Notes: a model not told the origin generated them from the sequence alone. 64,000 bases of DNA from Flavonifractor porci (GCF_037572415.1 NZ_JBBHLB010000002.1:62001-126000); one strand, 5' to 3'. Shown: positions 1 to 8,899, counted from the stretch's first letter. Numbers and translations are program-made.

Positions 1-305
1 ATAATACCCAGCTGCATCTGCTTCACGATCAGGTCGTTGAAGTCGTTGTAGAACCACTGGGGATTGGCCACGTCATAGGTGACGGTGGCTTTGCCGCCCA
101 CCGCCTCCTTCAGCCAGAGGGTGACGGTTTTATTGTCCAGCTCCACGCGGGTGACCTGCTGCTGTTCCAGCAGGCGGCGGACCTGACCGTAGGTCATGTT
201 GTCCCCGGTGTTCATGCCGCCCCGGAGGATAAAAATGGATACAATCAGCAAAATGGCAATGAGTACATAAAAGCCTACGTCCCGCAGGCTTCCGTTACGT
301 TTCAA
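1..305 (-). CDS. ftsH: ATP-dependent zinc metalloprotease FtsH, N-terminal part
   Basis: Only the first 101 residues are inside the window; the gene runs off the left edge. The product would be the membrane AAA+ protease that degrades misfolded and regulatory membrane proteins. The visible part has one N-terminal membrane segment (about residues 12-28) and then the start of the external FtsH domain; the AAA and zinc-protease domains lie outside. I read the start as TTG (303-305) with AAAGGA about 12 nt upstream. The assignment rests on this short N-terminus and on position directly after tilS and hpt, the usual Firmicutes order. Confidence 0.75.
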   Translation of the reverse strand, partial: MKRNGSLRDVGFYVLIAILLIVSIFILRGGMNTGDNMTYGQVRRLLEQQQVTRVELDNKTVTLWLKEAVGGKATVTYDVANPQWFYNDFNDLIVKQMQLGI

Positions 306-343
306 GGAACAGACACGTCCTTTCCGGGCAGATTTGAGGGGCC

Positions 344-898
344 TTATTCCCCGCCGTACACGGAGGGCTTCAGCACGCCGATGTAGGGCAGGTTACGGTA
401 CCTCTCCGCGTAGTCCAGGCCGTAGCCCACCACGAAGTAGTCGGGGATGGAGAAGCCGGAATAGCTGACCTCCACATCCTTCACCCGGCGGGAGGGCTTA
501 TCCAGCAGGGTGCACAGCCGCACGGAGGCGGGCTTGCGGGCCTCAAGCAGCTGGAGCAGGTAGCTCAGGGTGTTGCCGCTGTCCAGAATATCCTCCACCA
601 CGATCAGGTCCTTGCCCTCGATCTGCTCAGACAGGTCCTTGATGATCTTGACCTGGCCGGAGCTGGAGGTGCCGGCGCCGTAGGAGGACACCGCCATAAA
701 GTCCACGGTGCAGGGCAGGTGAATCTGCCGGACCAGATCGGCCATAAAGACGAAGGAGCCCCGCAGCACGCTGACCAGCAGGGGCTGCTTGCCCGCATAG
801 TCCTTGTCGATCTGAGCGGCAATTTCCGCCACCCGGTTTTTCAGCTCCTCTTCGGTAAAGAGGATCCGTTCTACGTCTTTATCCAGGATGTGTTCCAT
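344..898 (-). CDS. hpt: Hypoxanthine phosphoribosyltransferase
   Basis: A 184-residue purine salvage enzyme that makes IMP or GMP from hypoxanthine or guanine and PRPP in the cytoplasm. The PRPP-binding loop VVEDILDSGNTL lies at about residues 100-111, and VLRGSFVFMADL near residue 44 is typical of type I PRTases. Length fits the family. The frame stays open upstream, but the ATG at 898 follows GGAAAGG, which overlaps the last codons of tilS, and gives the family N-terminus. Seven bases separate it from tilS, so the two are probably translated from one message, followed by ftsH. Confidence 0.95.
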   Translation of the reverse strand: MEHILDKDVERILFTEEELKNRVAEIAAQIDKDYAGKQPLLVSVLRGSFVFMADLVRQIHLPCTVDFMAVSSYGAGTSSSGQVKIIKDLSEQIEGKDLIVVEDILDSGNTLSYLLQLLEARKPASVRLCTLLDKPSRRVKDVEVSYSGFSIPDYFVVGYGLDYAERYRNLPYIGVLKPSVYGGE

Positions 899-905
899 AT
901 TTCTC

Positions 906-2267
906 TTACCTTTCCTTCCAAAATACCACTTCCCAGGCCGGTTGGCCGGGCGTTGCCGTACGCTCTCTATGGGGGCCGAGGCCGGCTGAAGCCAGCACGC
1001 CCCGTTCATCCGCCAGTACCGGGATGCGGTCCCGGTCCCGGCGAGGAATTTTCTCGTCGATCATCCATTTTTTCAGGGTCTTGGTGTCCCGGCCCGGCAG
1101 GGCCAGTTCATCCCCCGTTTGCCGGGGGCGCAGTACCAGGGGGCCCTGTGTCTCCTGAGACAGATACCAGGCGTTGGGCTTTTGCCGCTCTGTGGGGGGA
1201 CAGATCACTGCCCGGCAGGTGCAGTGCCAGTCGGTGCCCTCCGGCGCGGTCTCCCCGTCGGTGTTCAGGGGACAGGGGGTCATCACCGGGTTGTCGCTCT
1301 GGGTGGTGATGAGCAGCTCCTTGTACACCCGCTGGGCCAGCCGCCCGTTGGGAAGAAAGGCCACCGCCGATGGATCGTCTCCCACTGCCAGGTCCACCAC
1401 CGCTTTCAGATGGGCGGCGGAACAGTCAGTGTTGCCGTCCCCCGTCATTTCCAACAGGCGGCGGGCCGCCCGGGGGGCAATGGCGGCGGGCAGTTCGGCA
1501 ATGTAGTGGGCCTCGATGACCAGGTCGTCCTCCGCCCAGCGGGCGTGGCTGCAAGCCATGGCGGCCTGGGCGTTGAGGTAGTCGTTGTCGGCTCGGAGAT
1601 AACCCATCGTTTCCACAGAGCGCTCGGTCAGCCGGGGGTTTAGCTCCCGCAGCACCGGAATCACCTGGCGGCGCAGCTTGTTGCGGGCATAGCGCTCGTC
1701 GGTGTTGGTGCAGTCCTCCACATGGGTCAGGTGGTGCGCTTCCAGATAGGCCTCGATGTCCGCCCGTGGGGTAGTGAGCAGGGGACGCACCAGTTCTCCC
1801 CGGCGGGGCGGGATACCAGCCAGGCCGTGGAGCCCGGCCCCACGGGTCAGGTGGAGCAGCAGGGTCTCCAGATTGTCGTCGGCGTTGTGGGCGGTGGCGA
1901 TGCGGTTGCAGCCCAGCTGTTCCGCCGTCCGGCGAAGGAATTCGTACCGCAGTTCCCGGCCGGTTTCCTCCACCCCCAGGCCACGGCGGGCGGCTTCACC
2001 GTACACGTCGCCCTTTTCCACCACGCAGGGGATGTTCCGCTCTTTGCAGAAGTGTTCCACAAAGGCGGCGTCGGCATCGGCAACTTCCCCCCGCATCCCG
2101 TGGTGGTAGTGGGCGGCGGCTACCTGGAAGCCGCCCTCAGCCGACAGGCTGTGGAGCAGGTGGAGCAGGCAGATGGAGTCGGCCCCGCCGGACACGGCGC
2201 ATAGCACCTTGCCTCCGGAGGGGAGCATATCGTATTCGGTTGTAAGGGCCTTGACAGCTTCCAGCAT
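906..2267 (-). CDS. tilS: tRNA(Ile)-lysidine synthase
   Basis: A 453-residue enzyme that converts C34 of the CAU anticodon of tRNA-Ile2 to lysidine using ATP and lysine, so the tRNA reads AUA. The N-type PP-loop SGGADS is at residues 26-31, and ATAHNADDNLETLLLHL follows in the catalytic domain. The C-terminal region carries the usual LRPRQTGDEL and KKWMIDEKIPRRDRDRIPV motifs. A much longer open frame exists, but the ATG at 2267 has AGGAG nine bases upstream and gives the family N-terminus. It sits between dnaB and hpt on the same strand. Confidence 0.95.
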   Translation of the reverse strand: MLEAVKALTTEYDMLPSGGKVLCAVSGGADSICLLHLLHSLSAEGGFQVAAAHYHHGMRGEVADADAAFVEHFCKERNIPCVVEKGDVYGEAARRGLGVEETGRELRYEFLRRTAEQLGCNRIATAHNADDNLETLLLHLTRGAGLHGLAGIPPRRGELVRPLLTTPRADIEAYLEAHHLTHVEDCTNTDERYARNKLRRQVIPVLRELNPRLTERSVETMGYLRADNDYLNAQAAMACSHARWAEDDLVIEAHYIAELPAAIAPRAARRLLEMTGDGNTDCSAAHLKAVVDLAVGDDPSAVAFLPNGRLAQRVYKELLITTQSDNPVMTPCPLNTDGETAPEGTDWHCTCRAVICPPTERQKPNAWYLSQETQGPLVLRPRQTGDELALPGRDTKTLKKWMIDEKIPRRDRDRIPVLADERGVLASAGLGPHRERTATPGQPAWEVVFWKER

Positions 2268-2304
2268 AAAGGTGTTCTCCTGTGGTGTTCCTGTCGGGGG
2301 GATT

Positions 2305-3657
2305 CTAATACTCACTGTGCCTCCGGTCGATGGAGGAGAAGGTGGTGTACTCGGGCAGCCACTGCAGCTCCACCGTGCCGGTCTCGCCATGACGGTTCTT
2401 GGCGATGATGCACTCGGCCAGATTGTGGTTCTCACTGGTCTCATTATAGTAGTCGTCCCGGTAGAGGAACATGACGATGTCGGAGTCCTGCTCGATGGCG
2501 CCCGACTCACGCAGGTCGGACAGCATGGGCCGCTTGTTCTGGCGGCTCTCGGGACCACGGGACAGCTGGGACAGACAGACCACCGGCACATTGAGCTCCT
2601 TGGCCATGATCTTCAGGGCACGGGAGATGTCGGAGACGATCTGCTGGCGGTTGTCGCTGCTGCGGGTGGGACCGCCGGCGGAGGTCATGAGCTGGAGGTA
2701 GTCTATGACCACCAGACCCAGATTATCCACCCGGCGGCACTTGGCATTCATGTCGGCCACGGAGAGGGCGGGGTTGTCGTCAATGAGGATCTGGGTCTGG
2801 TTGAGGGCCGCCGAGGCAGCGGCGATTTTGGACCAGTCCTCTTCGCCCAGCTTGCCGGTGACCAGCTTCTTGTTGTCCACGAAGGCCTCGCCGGAGATCA
2901 GACGCATGGCCAGCTGCTCCCGGCTCATTTCCAGGGAGAAAAAGACCACCGTCTTGCCCGAGAACTTACCAGCGTGGAGCAGCATATTCAGGGCGAAGGA
3001 GGTCTTACCCATGCCGGGGCGGGCGGCCAGCAGGATCAGGTCGGACTTATTCAGGCCGGAGATGGCCATATCCACATCGGGCAGGCCGGTACTCAGGCCG
3101 GGGACGGCGGAATCACTGGCGGCCAGCTCATTGAGGCGCTCATACACATTGAGAATAACGCCGGAGATGTGGGTCAGACCCTGGGAGGCACGGCCCTGAC
3201 GGATGGCATAGATCCGCTGCTCGGCGGCCTCCAGCACCTCCTGACCGGTGCCGGTGCCCTCCTGCACCAGGGCGGTGAGATCCCCCGCCGTCTCGGCGAT
3301 GCGGCGGAGCAGGGCCTTGTCCTTGACGATGGCCACATACTCCTTCACGTTGGCCGCCGTGGGGGTGACCTCCATCAGCTGGAGAACATAGTTGCGGGAG
3401 GTATTCTCGTCGTATACCCCGTTCTGGCGCATATGATCCAGCACGGTCACCGGGTCAATGGTGAGGGAGAAGTTGAACATGGAGTAGATGGTCTCGTAGA
3501 TCTCCCGGTTGGTCCGCAGATAGAAGTCCTCGGGCTTCAGCTCCTCGATCACATCGGGCACGCACCGGGCGTCGATGAGCATGGCGCCCAGCACACTCTG
3601 TTCGGCCTCCACGCTGTGGGGCATCTGCCGCAGCAGCAGTTCCTCTTCGGTTGCCAT
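2305..3657 (-). CDS. dnaB: Replicative DNA helicase DnaB
   Basis: A 450-residue hexameric 5'-3' helicase that unwinds DNA at the replication fork. The N-terminal primase-interacting domain begins PHSVEAEQSVLGAMLID. The RecA-like motor has Walker A ARPGMGKTSFALNM, Walker B LVVIDYLQLM and the DnaB motif LSQLSRGPESRQNKRPMLSDLRESGAIEQDSD (positions quoted as order only). Length is standard. The ATG at 3657 follows AGGGGAGGTGAAGG. It lies downstream of rplI in the conserved gdpP-rplI-dnaB order, separated from rplI by a hairpin repeat. Confidence 0.97.
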   Translation of the reverse strand: MATEEELLLRQMPHSVEAEQSVLGAMLIDARCVPDVIEELKPEDFYLRTNREIYETIYSMFNFSLTIDPVTVLDHMRQNGVYDENTSRNYVLQLMEVTPTAANVKEYVAIVKDKALLRRIAETAGDLTALVQEGTGTGQEVLEAAEQRIYAIRQGRASQGLTHISGVILNVYERLNELAASDSAVPGLSTGLPDVDMAISGLNKSDLILLAARPGMGKTSFALNMLLHAGKFSGKTVVFFSLEMSREQLAMRLISGEAFVDNKKLVTGKLGEEDWSKIAAASAALNQTQILIDDNPALSVADMNAKCRRVDNLGLVVIDYLQLMTSAGGPTRSSDNRQQIVSDISRALKIMAKELNVPVVCLSQLSRGPESRQNKRPMLSDLRESGAIEQDSDIVMFLYRDDYYNETSENHNLAECIIAKNRHGETGTVELQWLPEYTTFSSIDRRHSEY

Positions 3658-3679
3658 GTTCCTTCACCTCCCCTGGATA

Positions 3680-3795
3680 AGCTTCCCCCCTCAGGGGGGA
3701 AGCTGTCGAGCAAAGCGAGACTGATGAGGGGTACGCAGGAATCGGTCTCCCTCATCCGGCCTTTCAGGCCACCTTCCCCCCTAATGGGGGAAGGT
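3680..3795. repeat. Hairpin-rich intergenic repeat between rplI and dnaB
   Basis: The 116-bp spacer can fold almost completely. A perfect 11-bp stem with a 3-base loop occupies 3680-3704 (arm AGCTTCCCCCC). GATGAGGG at 3723-3730 pairs with CCCTCATC at 3749-3756. GGCCT/AGGCC forms a small hairpin at 3758-3770, and a 10-bp stem (ACCTTCCCCC) occupies 3771-3795. It has no U-tract and sits inside an operon, so it looks like an inserted dispersed repeat rather than a terminator. I recall similar elements in Faecalibacterium and relatives, but could not check. Confidence 0.7.
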
Positions 3796-3800
3796 TTGAT

Positions 3801-4247
3801 TTACTGCTCAGCCACCACTACCTTCAGGGTACCGGTGACCTCGTAGCCCAGCTTCACCTTCAGCTCATAGGTGCCAAAGGCCTTGATGGGCTCATCCTGA
3901 ACGATCTTGGTCTTCTGAACGGTAATGCCGTGCTGGGCGGAGAGGGCGTCGGCGATCTCCTTGGTGGTGACGGCGCCGAAGAGCCGGCCGCCGTTGCCCG
4001 CCTTGGCGGACACCTTGACGGAGAGTTCCTTCAGCTTGGCGGCGGTGGCCTCGGCCTCCGCCTTCTCGGCGGCCATCTGGGCGGCCTTGGCCTTCTCCTG
4101 CATCTTCATGGTGTTGATATTCTCCGCGGTGGCCAGAACCGCCAGCTTGCGGGGAAGAAGGAAGTTGCGGGCGTAGCCGTCGCTGGCCTCGATCATCTGG
4201 CCCTTCTTGCCCTGTCCCTTCACGTCCTGCTGCAAAATCACTTTCAT
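3801..4247 (-). CDS. rplI: 50S ribosomal protein L9
   Basis: A 148-residue large-subunit protein that binds 23S rRNA domain V. The N-terminal domain MKVILQQDVKGQGKKGQM with NFLLPRKLA, the long central alpha helix rich in Lys/Ala/Glu, and the C-terminal domain (LFGAVTTKEIADAL) are all present at normal length. The start at 4247 has AAAGGA ten bases upstream; the frame is open further but that extension does not belong to the family. It lies between gdpP and dnaB, the classical Firmicutes order. Confidence 0.97.
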   Translation of the reverse strand: MKVILQQDVKGQGKKGQMIEASDGYARNFLLPRKLAVLATAENINTMKMQEKAKAAQMAAEKAEAEATAAKLKELSVKVSAKAGNGGRLFGAVTTKEIADALSAQHGITVQKTKIVQDEPIKAFGTYELKVKLGYEVTGTLKVVVAEQ

Positions 4248-4421
4248 GGTAATTCGTCCTTTCTGGGTTAACGATTCAATGTTGTTACGCTGCACGCCCT
4301 CCGCGACGGGCAGCTGCTTACCGCTCCGCGAAAAATGCCGCTCCGGGCTTTGCCCGTCGCCTGTTTTTTCGTCTGCGCGGTTCGCTGCTGCCCTGCTCCC
4401 GGGCGTCTCCGCGCTTCCCGA

Positions 4422-6416
4422 TTATTCGTCTTCTAAATACTGGTCGATGGCCTGGAGGAGCAGCTTGGTCACCTCGTCCACCGTCTTGCCGGGGACCTGG
4501 GCGCCTGCGGTGGCGGCGTTGCCGCCGCCGCCCAGCTTCTCCAGCACCACCTGTACGTTCACATCCCCCATGCTCCGGGCGGAGAGAATGACCCGCCCCT
4601 CATTATCGGGGAAGAGGACGAAGGAGGTGTCGATGCCCGAGATGTTTAAGAGCTCATCGGCGGCCTGGGCGGCTGTAATGCGGCCCACGGTGTGGTCCAC
4701 CCGGGCCACGGCAATGCCGTCCTTATACATCCGGGCGGTCTGGATGATGTCGTACCGGGCGATGGTACCCTCCAGGTCGTTCTGGAACAGCTTCTTTACG
4801 TCGCCGGTGTCGGCGCCGGAGCGGCGCAGGAAGGCCGCCGCCTCAAAGGTGCGGCTGCCGGTGCGCATGGTAAATTGCTTGGTGTCCAGCACCATGCCTG
4901 CCAACAGGGCCTCCGCCTCGATCTTCAGCAGATCCGCCGGCTCCAGCAGATACTGGGACAGCTCGGTGACCAGTTCACTGGCGGAGGAGGCGTAGGGCTC
5001 GTGGAAGTTGAGGGCGGCGTCGGCGATATAGGAGGAGGCCCGGCGGTGGTGGTCGATGACCGCCACCTTGTGGACCGCCTCCAGCAGGTCCTGGCTCACC
5101 ACTTGCTCGGGTCGGTTGGTGTCCACCACCACCAGCAGGCAGTTGGAGTCGGCCAGCAGAATGGCGTCCTGGGGGGAGAGGAACACATCCTTGTACTCAG
5201 GGACCTGGCTCAGCCGGTCGCTCATCTCGCTGGCTGGGTTGACTCCCGGCTCCCGCACGATGTGGACCGGTGTGCCCTTCTTCCGGGCCATGGCGCACAC
5301 GCCGGCGGCGGCGCCGATACAGTCCAGATCGGGGTACTTGTGGCCCATGACGAACACGGTGGAGGCGTCGGCCATCAGCTCGCCCAGGGCGTTGGCCATG
5401 ACCCGGCTCTTCACCTTGGTGCGCTTCTCCAGCTCCTTGGTGCGTCCGCCGAAGAACTCGAAGTTGAACTTGTTCTTGACCACCACCTGGTCGCCGCCCC
5501 GGCTGAGGGCCATTTCCACCGACAGAGCGGCGTACTGGAACAAATCGCCCAGGTTGTCACCGTCCTTGCCAATGCCGATGGACAGGGTGGCCTGAATGCC
5601 CGAGGGGCTGGTCACCTGCCGCACGGTGTCCAGAATCGAGAACTTGCCCTCCTGGAACTGGGCCAGGAAGCGCTCCTCAAAGAGGAAGAGGTAGCGGTCC
5701 CGCTCATACCGGGTAAACACACCCTGGGCGGGGGCCACCCACTGGGCCAGCCGGTCGTCGATCTCGCTGCGCATGGCCGACTTGGCGCTGTCGTTGGCGC
5801 CTTTCATCAGCTCCTCATAGTTGTCCACCGTGAGGATGGCCACCACGGGGCGGGTGGCGTAGTACTCGTCCCGCACCAGAGCAAAATCGGTGACATCCAC
5901 CCAGTAGGTGGTGGCCAGGTAGCCACGGGCGCCCTGGTCCTGAGTACGGACCAGATGGCCGAACACCAAAAACCGCCGGTCCCCGATGGGGACTTCGGTG
6001 GGGCACTCGGTCTTACCCTCCATCAGCCAGCGGGAGGAGAAGTCGGGCACCGCCGCCGTGATCTTGACGTCAAAGAGGTGCTCCCGCTCCCCGGTGATCT
6101 GGAGGAACCGGTCGTTGGACCAGATGACCTCGTCATTTTCCGGACGGAAGATGACCATGGGCAGGGGGGCGTTCACCATGGTGTCCTTGGTGGCCGAGTC
6201 CATGTTGCAGGTCACGTTTTCAATGTACTTTAAAATCTCTTTCTGCCGCAGTGCGTTGCTGCGGCGGAAGTAGAGGTAGAGCATGACCACCATCGCCAGC
6301 TCCCCCACCGCGACGGGAACGGAGAAAAAAGCGGTGATAATGGAAAATAACACCAGACAGAGGAAATACAGCCTCAGACTGGGCTCTACCAGATGAGTTA
6401 GCTTATTCTTACGCAT
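4422..6416 (-). CDS. gdpP: Cyclic-di-AMP phosphodiesterase GdpP
   Basis: A 664-residue membrane protein that hydrolyses c-di-AMP to pApA and so controls potassium and wall homeostasis. Two membrane segments lie in the first 55 residues, followed by a degenerate PAS domain, a degenerate GGDEF domain (SRGGDQVVVKN where the catalytic GGDEF would be), then DHH and DHHA1 domains. Metal-binding motifs GHKYPDLDCIG, VVDTN and VIDHHRR are visible, and the DHHA1 glycine stretch GGGGNAATAGAQ is near the end. Length matches B. subtilis GdpP. The ATG at 6416 follows GGGAGG. About 170 bases without a gene separate it from rplI. Confidence 0.95.
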   Translation of the reverse strand: MRKNKLTHLVEPSLRLYFLCLVLFSIITAFFSVPVAVGELAMVVMLYLYFRRSNALRQKEILKYIENVTCNMDSATKDTMVNAPLPMVIFRPENDEVIWSNDRFLQITGEREHLFDVKITAAVPDFSSRWLMEGKTECPTEVPIGDRRFLVFGHLVRTQDQGARGYLATTYWVDVTDFALVRDEYYATRPVVAILTVDNYEELMKGANDSAKSAMRSEIDDRLAQWVAPAQGVFTRYERDRYLFLFEERFLAQFQEGKFSILDTVRQVTSPSGIQATLSIGIGKDGDNLGDLFQYAALSVEMALSRGGDQVVVKNKFNFEFFGGRTKELEKRTKVKSRVMANALGELMADASTVFVMGHKYPDLDCIGAAAGVCAMARKKGTPVHIVREPGVNPASEMSDRLSQVPEYKDVFLSPQDAILLADSNCLLVVVDTNRPEQVVSQDLLEAVHKVAVIDHHRRASSYIADAALNFHEPYASSASELVTELSQYLLEPADLLKIEAEALLAGMVLDTKQFTMRTGSRTFEAAAFLRRSGADTGDVKKLFQNDLEGTIARYDIIQTARMYKDGIAVARVDHTVGRITAAQAADELLNISGIDTSFVLFPDNEGRVILSARSMGDVNVQVVLEKLGGGGNAATAGAQVPGKTVDEVTKLLLQAIDQYLEDE

Positions 6417-6456
6417 AGGGACCTCCCAACTGCGATCAAATACAGGATGACACGTT

Positions 6457-6485
6457 ATTATATCAAACAAGAGCAGCAAAAACAA
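6457..6485 (-). promoter_or_regulatory. Probable promoter of gdpP operon
   Basis: On the minus strand TTGTTT (6480-6485) is separated by 17 bases from a perfect TATAAT (6457-6462), 40 bases before the gdpP start. It is divergent from the Crp-family promoter. Confidence 0.6.
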
Positions 6486-6525
6486 GTGCGGCAGAACGGG
6501 TTTTCCTGTCTGCGCCCTCCTCTGG

Positions 6526-6554
6526 TTGCAAAAAAGTCCGGAGCGTGCTATCCT
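6526..6554 (+). promoter_or_regulatory. Probable promoter of the Crp-family regulator
   Basis: TTGCAA (6526-6531), a 17-base spacer and TATCCT (6549-6554), about 21 bases before the start codon at 6576. Confidence 0.6.
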
Positions 6555-6575
6555 TGCGGGCAAGGAGGTGGGACC

Positions 6576-7250
6576 ATGGAGGACCGTGAGATCCTGGCGG
6601 GCTGCGTACTCTTCCGGAGCCTGGAGCCGGAGAAGGTGATGCCGCTGCTGGGCGGGCGGCGGGAGGAGTATCCCGCCAACCGGGTGGTCATTCAGGAAGG
6701 GGAGCGGGTGGACAAGCTGGAGGTGCTGCTCTCCGGCGCCATGCGGGCAGTCCGGCTGGACGCCGACGGCTCGGAATTTCTCTATCAGCAGCTTTTTCCT
6801 GGCTATCTGGTGGCGGGAGAGGTGGCCTGCACCCCCAGGCGGACCAGCCCCTACTCGGTCTGCACCCTGGAGCACTGTACCACCTGGAGCGTTCCTGCGG
6901 ACCGGCTGAGCGACCCCGCCCTGCCGGCAGAGCTGCGGCTGGCCCTGCTGGGCAATCTGCTCCACTTCGTATCCAACCAGAATATCCGAAAATATTATAA
7001 AATTGACGCTCTTTCGGTGAAAAGCGCCAGACAGCGCATTTTGAAGTACCTTACCGCCCAGGCCGGTCGGTCGGGGAGCACCACCTTTACCATCCCCTTC
7101 GACCGGGAGGCCATGGCCAACTACCTCTGCCTCAACCGCTCTGTCCTCTCCCATACCCTGAAGGAGCTGGAAGGGGAAGGGGTGCTCACCTTCCGCAAGA
7201 ATCGGTTTACGCTTTTTCCAGAAAAGTTGTCCGGACAACATACCGGGTGA
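6576..7250 (+). CDS. Crp/Fnr-family transcriptional regulator
   Basis: A 224-residue regulator with an N-terminal cyclic-nucleotide-binding-like beta barrel (about residues 15-130) and a C-terminal winged helix (about 150-215). The recognition region reads DREAMANYLCLNRSVLSHTL. No N-terminal cysteine cluster of the FNR iron-sulfur type is seen, so the effector is unknown. AAGGAGGTGGGACC precedes the ATG at 6576; the frame is open further upstream without a better start. It directly precedes a molybdate-type transport operon, and a 14-bp palindrome at its own 3' end sits correctly to activate that operon. It is probably the local regulator of transport. Confidence 0.85.
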   Translation: MEDREILAGCVLFRSLEPEKVMPLLGGRREEYPANRVVIQEGERVDKLEVLLSGAMRAVRLDADGSEFLYQQLFPGYLVAGEVACTPRRTSPYSVCTLEHCTTWSVPADRLSDPALPAELRLALLGNLLHFVSNQNIRKYYKIDALSVKSARQRILKYLTAQAGRSGSTTFTIPFDREAMANYLCLNRSVLSHTLKELEGEGVLTFRKNRFTLFPEKLSGQHTG

Positions 7251-7267
7251 GGGGATTTTGGTATACT
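7226..7267 (+). promoter_or_regulatory. Palindromic operator and -10 box before the transporter operon
   Basis: GTTGTCCGGACAAC (7226-7239) is a perfect 14-bp palindrome inside the end of the regulator gene. TATACT (7262-7267) is a good -10 box with no clear -35 box. If transcription starts near 7274, the palindrome is centred at about -41.5, the spacing of class II Crp/Fnr-activated promoters. Confidence 0.55.
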
Positions 7268-7293
7268 CGTGGCAAACCTTGGAGGTGTTTGTC

Positions 7294-8115
7294 ATGAAGA
7301 AACTGGTATCCCTCACCCTGTCCGCCCTGCTGGCGCTGTCCATGCTGGCGGGCTGCTCCAACCCTGCCCCGGCGGGGACCACGCCGTCCGCCCCGGAGAC
7401 GACCCCCGCCGCTGTGGAGACCACCCCGGCTGTTACTGATCTCAGCGGGCACACCCTGCTGGTCTTCTGCGGCGCGGGCATGAAGGACCCCTTTGCTGAG
7501 ATCGCCCAGGCTTTCCAGGATCAGACCGGCTGCACGGTGGAGGTAACCTACGCCAATGCCGCCCAGATCCAGACCCAGATCAATACTGCCAAGGAGGGCG
7601 ACTTCTTTATCGCCGGCTCCGAGCAGGAGGTGAAGCCGGTGGCTGAGCTGGTGGAGTCCTCCACCCCTCTGGTGCGTCATATCCCGGTGATCGCGGTGCA
7701 GAAGGGCAATCCTCTGAATATCACCGGTCCCGCCGACCTGGCCAAGGAGGGGGTCCGTGTGGTCATCGGCGACCCGGAGGCCACCCCCATCGGCAAGATC
7801 GCCGTAAAACTCTTTGAGGACTTGGGCATTACCGATACGGTAGATATCGTGTCCAATACCGCCACCGCTCCCGCCATGACCACCGCTCTGGCCGCCGATG
7901 AGTGCGACGCCATCATCGTGTGGAAGGAGAACGTCAACGCCGACCAGGGAGAGATCGTGGACAGTGCCGACATGGAGGGCTACATCAAGACCATCCCCGC
8001 CGCCCGGCTGACCTGCTCGGCGGACGCTGAGGCTTCCGACGCCTTCGCGGAATTTCTGAACAGCCAGACCGCCCAGGACATCTGGACCAGCTATGGCTAT
8101 GAACTGGCGGGATAA
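7294..8115 (+). CDS. Molybdate-type ABC transporter substrate-binding lipoprotein
   Basis: A 273-residue lipoprotein with signal peptide and lipobox LSMLAGC ending near residue 22, then a Thr/Pro/Ala-rich linker to about residue 50. The rest is a ModA-like type II periplasmic binding fold (HTLLVFCGAGMKDPFAEIAQAF and GDPEATPIGKIAVKLFEDLG). It should capture an oxyanion such as molybdate or tungstate outside the cell, but the ligand cannot be proven from sequence. The ATG at 7294 follows GGAGGTGTTTGTC. The permease gene overlaps its 3' end. No ATPase gene follows. Confidence 0.85.
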   Translation: MKKLVSLTLSALLALSMLAGCSNPAPAGTTPSAPETTPAAVETTPAVTDLSGHTLLVFCGAGMKDPFAEIAQAFQDQTGCTVEVTYANAAQIQTQINTAKEGDFFIAGSEQEVKPVAELVESSTPLVRHIPVIAVQKGNPLNITGPADLAKEGVRVVIGDPEATPIGKIAVKLFEDLGITDTVDIVSNTATAPAMTTALAADECDAIIVWKENVNADQGEIVDSADMEGYIKTIPAARLTCSADAEASDAFAEFLNSQTAQDIWTSYGYELAG

Positions 8116-8899
8116 ATGCCCGTTAAAGCCCTTTGAGTGGTGTTTTCTGTTGCTGCTGCTGGCGGTGCTGCTCTATGTGGCGGCCAGCCTGTGGGGGGTG
8201 GTGGTCGGCGGCCTGCCCAATCTGGGCCGTGCCCTGGCCGACGGGGAGATCCGGTTTGCCGTGGGGCTGAGTCTGTGGACGACCACCGTATCCACACTGC
8301 TGTGCATCCTCATCGGTATCCCCTGCGCCTATCTGCTGGCTTTCACGCCCCTGCCCGGCAAGCGGTGGGCGGAGGCCCTGCTGGAGCTGCCTCTGGCCCT
8401 GCCCTATCTGGTGCTGGGCCTGTGCCTGCTCACCCTCTTTTCTTCCCCCTTCGGCAAGGCCCTGAAAGAGCTGGGCCTGCGGCTGGTGTTTGACCCCAAG
8501 GGCATTGTGGCGGTCCATCTGCTCATCAACCTGCCCTTTGTGATCCACCTGGCTGCCCAGGCCTTCCGGCAGATCGACCCGGAGCTCCCCCTGACCGCCC
8601 AGACCCTGGGGGCCACCCGGTTCCAGGCCTTTCGCCACATCACCCTCCCCCTGTGCCGCCCGGCCCTGCTGTCGGCCTTCCTGCTGGCCTGGAGCCGGGG
8701 CATGGGGGAGTTTGGCGCCACCCTGATGCTGGTGGGGGTCACCCGGCTGAAAACCGAGACCCTGCCCGCCAGCATCTACCTCAATATCTCTACCGGCGAC
8801 AATGGCATGGCGCTGGCGGCGGCTCTGCTGCTGCTTCTGCTCTCCCTGGCGGTCCAGGGGGTGAGCCGTCTGGCCGGAGGAAAAGGAAGGGATCTGTAA
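8093..8899 (+). CDS. ABC transporter permease, ModB-like
   Basis: A 268-residue inner-membrane permease with about six hydrophobic segments and the EAA-type coupling loop around AQTLGATRFQAFRHITLPLCRPALL. SRGMGEFGATLMLVG is typical of the molybdate/sulfate permease family. It overlaps the binding-protein gene by 23 bases, so translation is probably coupled; the start could equally be the second ATG at 8099. The usual partner ATPase (ModC) is missing, because the next gene encodes a DUF364 protein. The transporter must therefore borrow an ATPase encoded elsewhere or be incomplete. Confidence 0.85.
   Translation: MAMNWRDKCPLKPFEWCFLLLLLAVLLYVAASLWGVVVGGLPNLGRALADGEIRFAVGLSLWTTTVSTLLCILIGIPCAYLLAFTPLPGKRWAEALLELPLALPYLVLGLCLLTLFSSPFGKALKELGLRLVFDPKGIVAVHLLINLPFVIHLAAQAFRQIDPELPLTAQTLGATRFQAFRHITLPLCRPALLSAFLLAWSRGMGEFGATLMLVGVTRLKTETLPASIYLNISTGDNGMALAAALLLLLLSLAVQGVSRLAGGKGRDL

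Noticed and set aside
4692..6233. 513-residue plus-strand frame opposite gdpP
   Set aside because: Antisense shadow; gdpP on the minus strand is certain.
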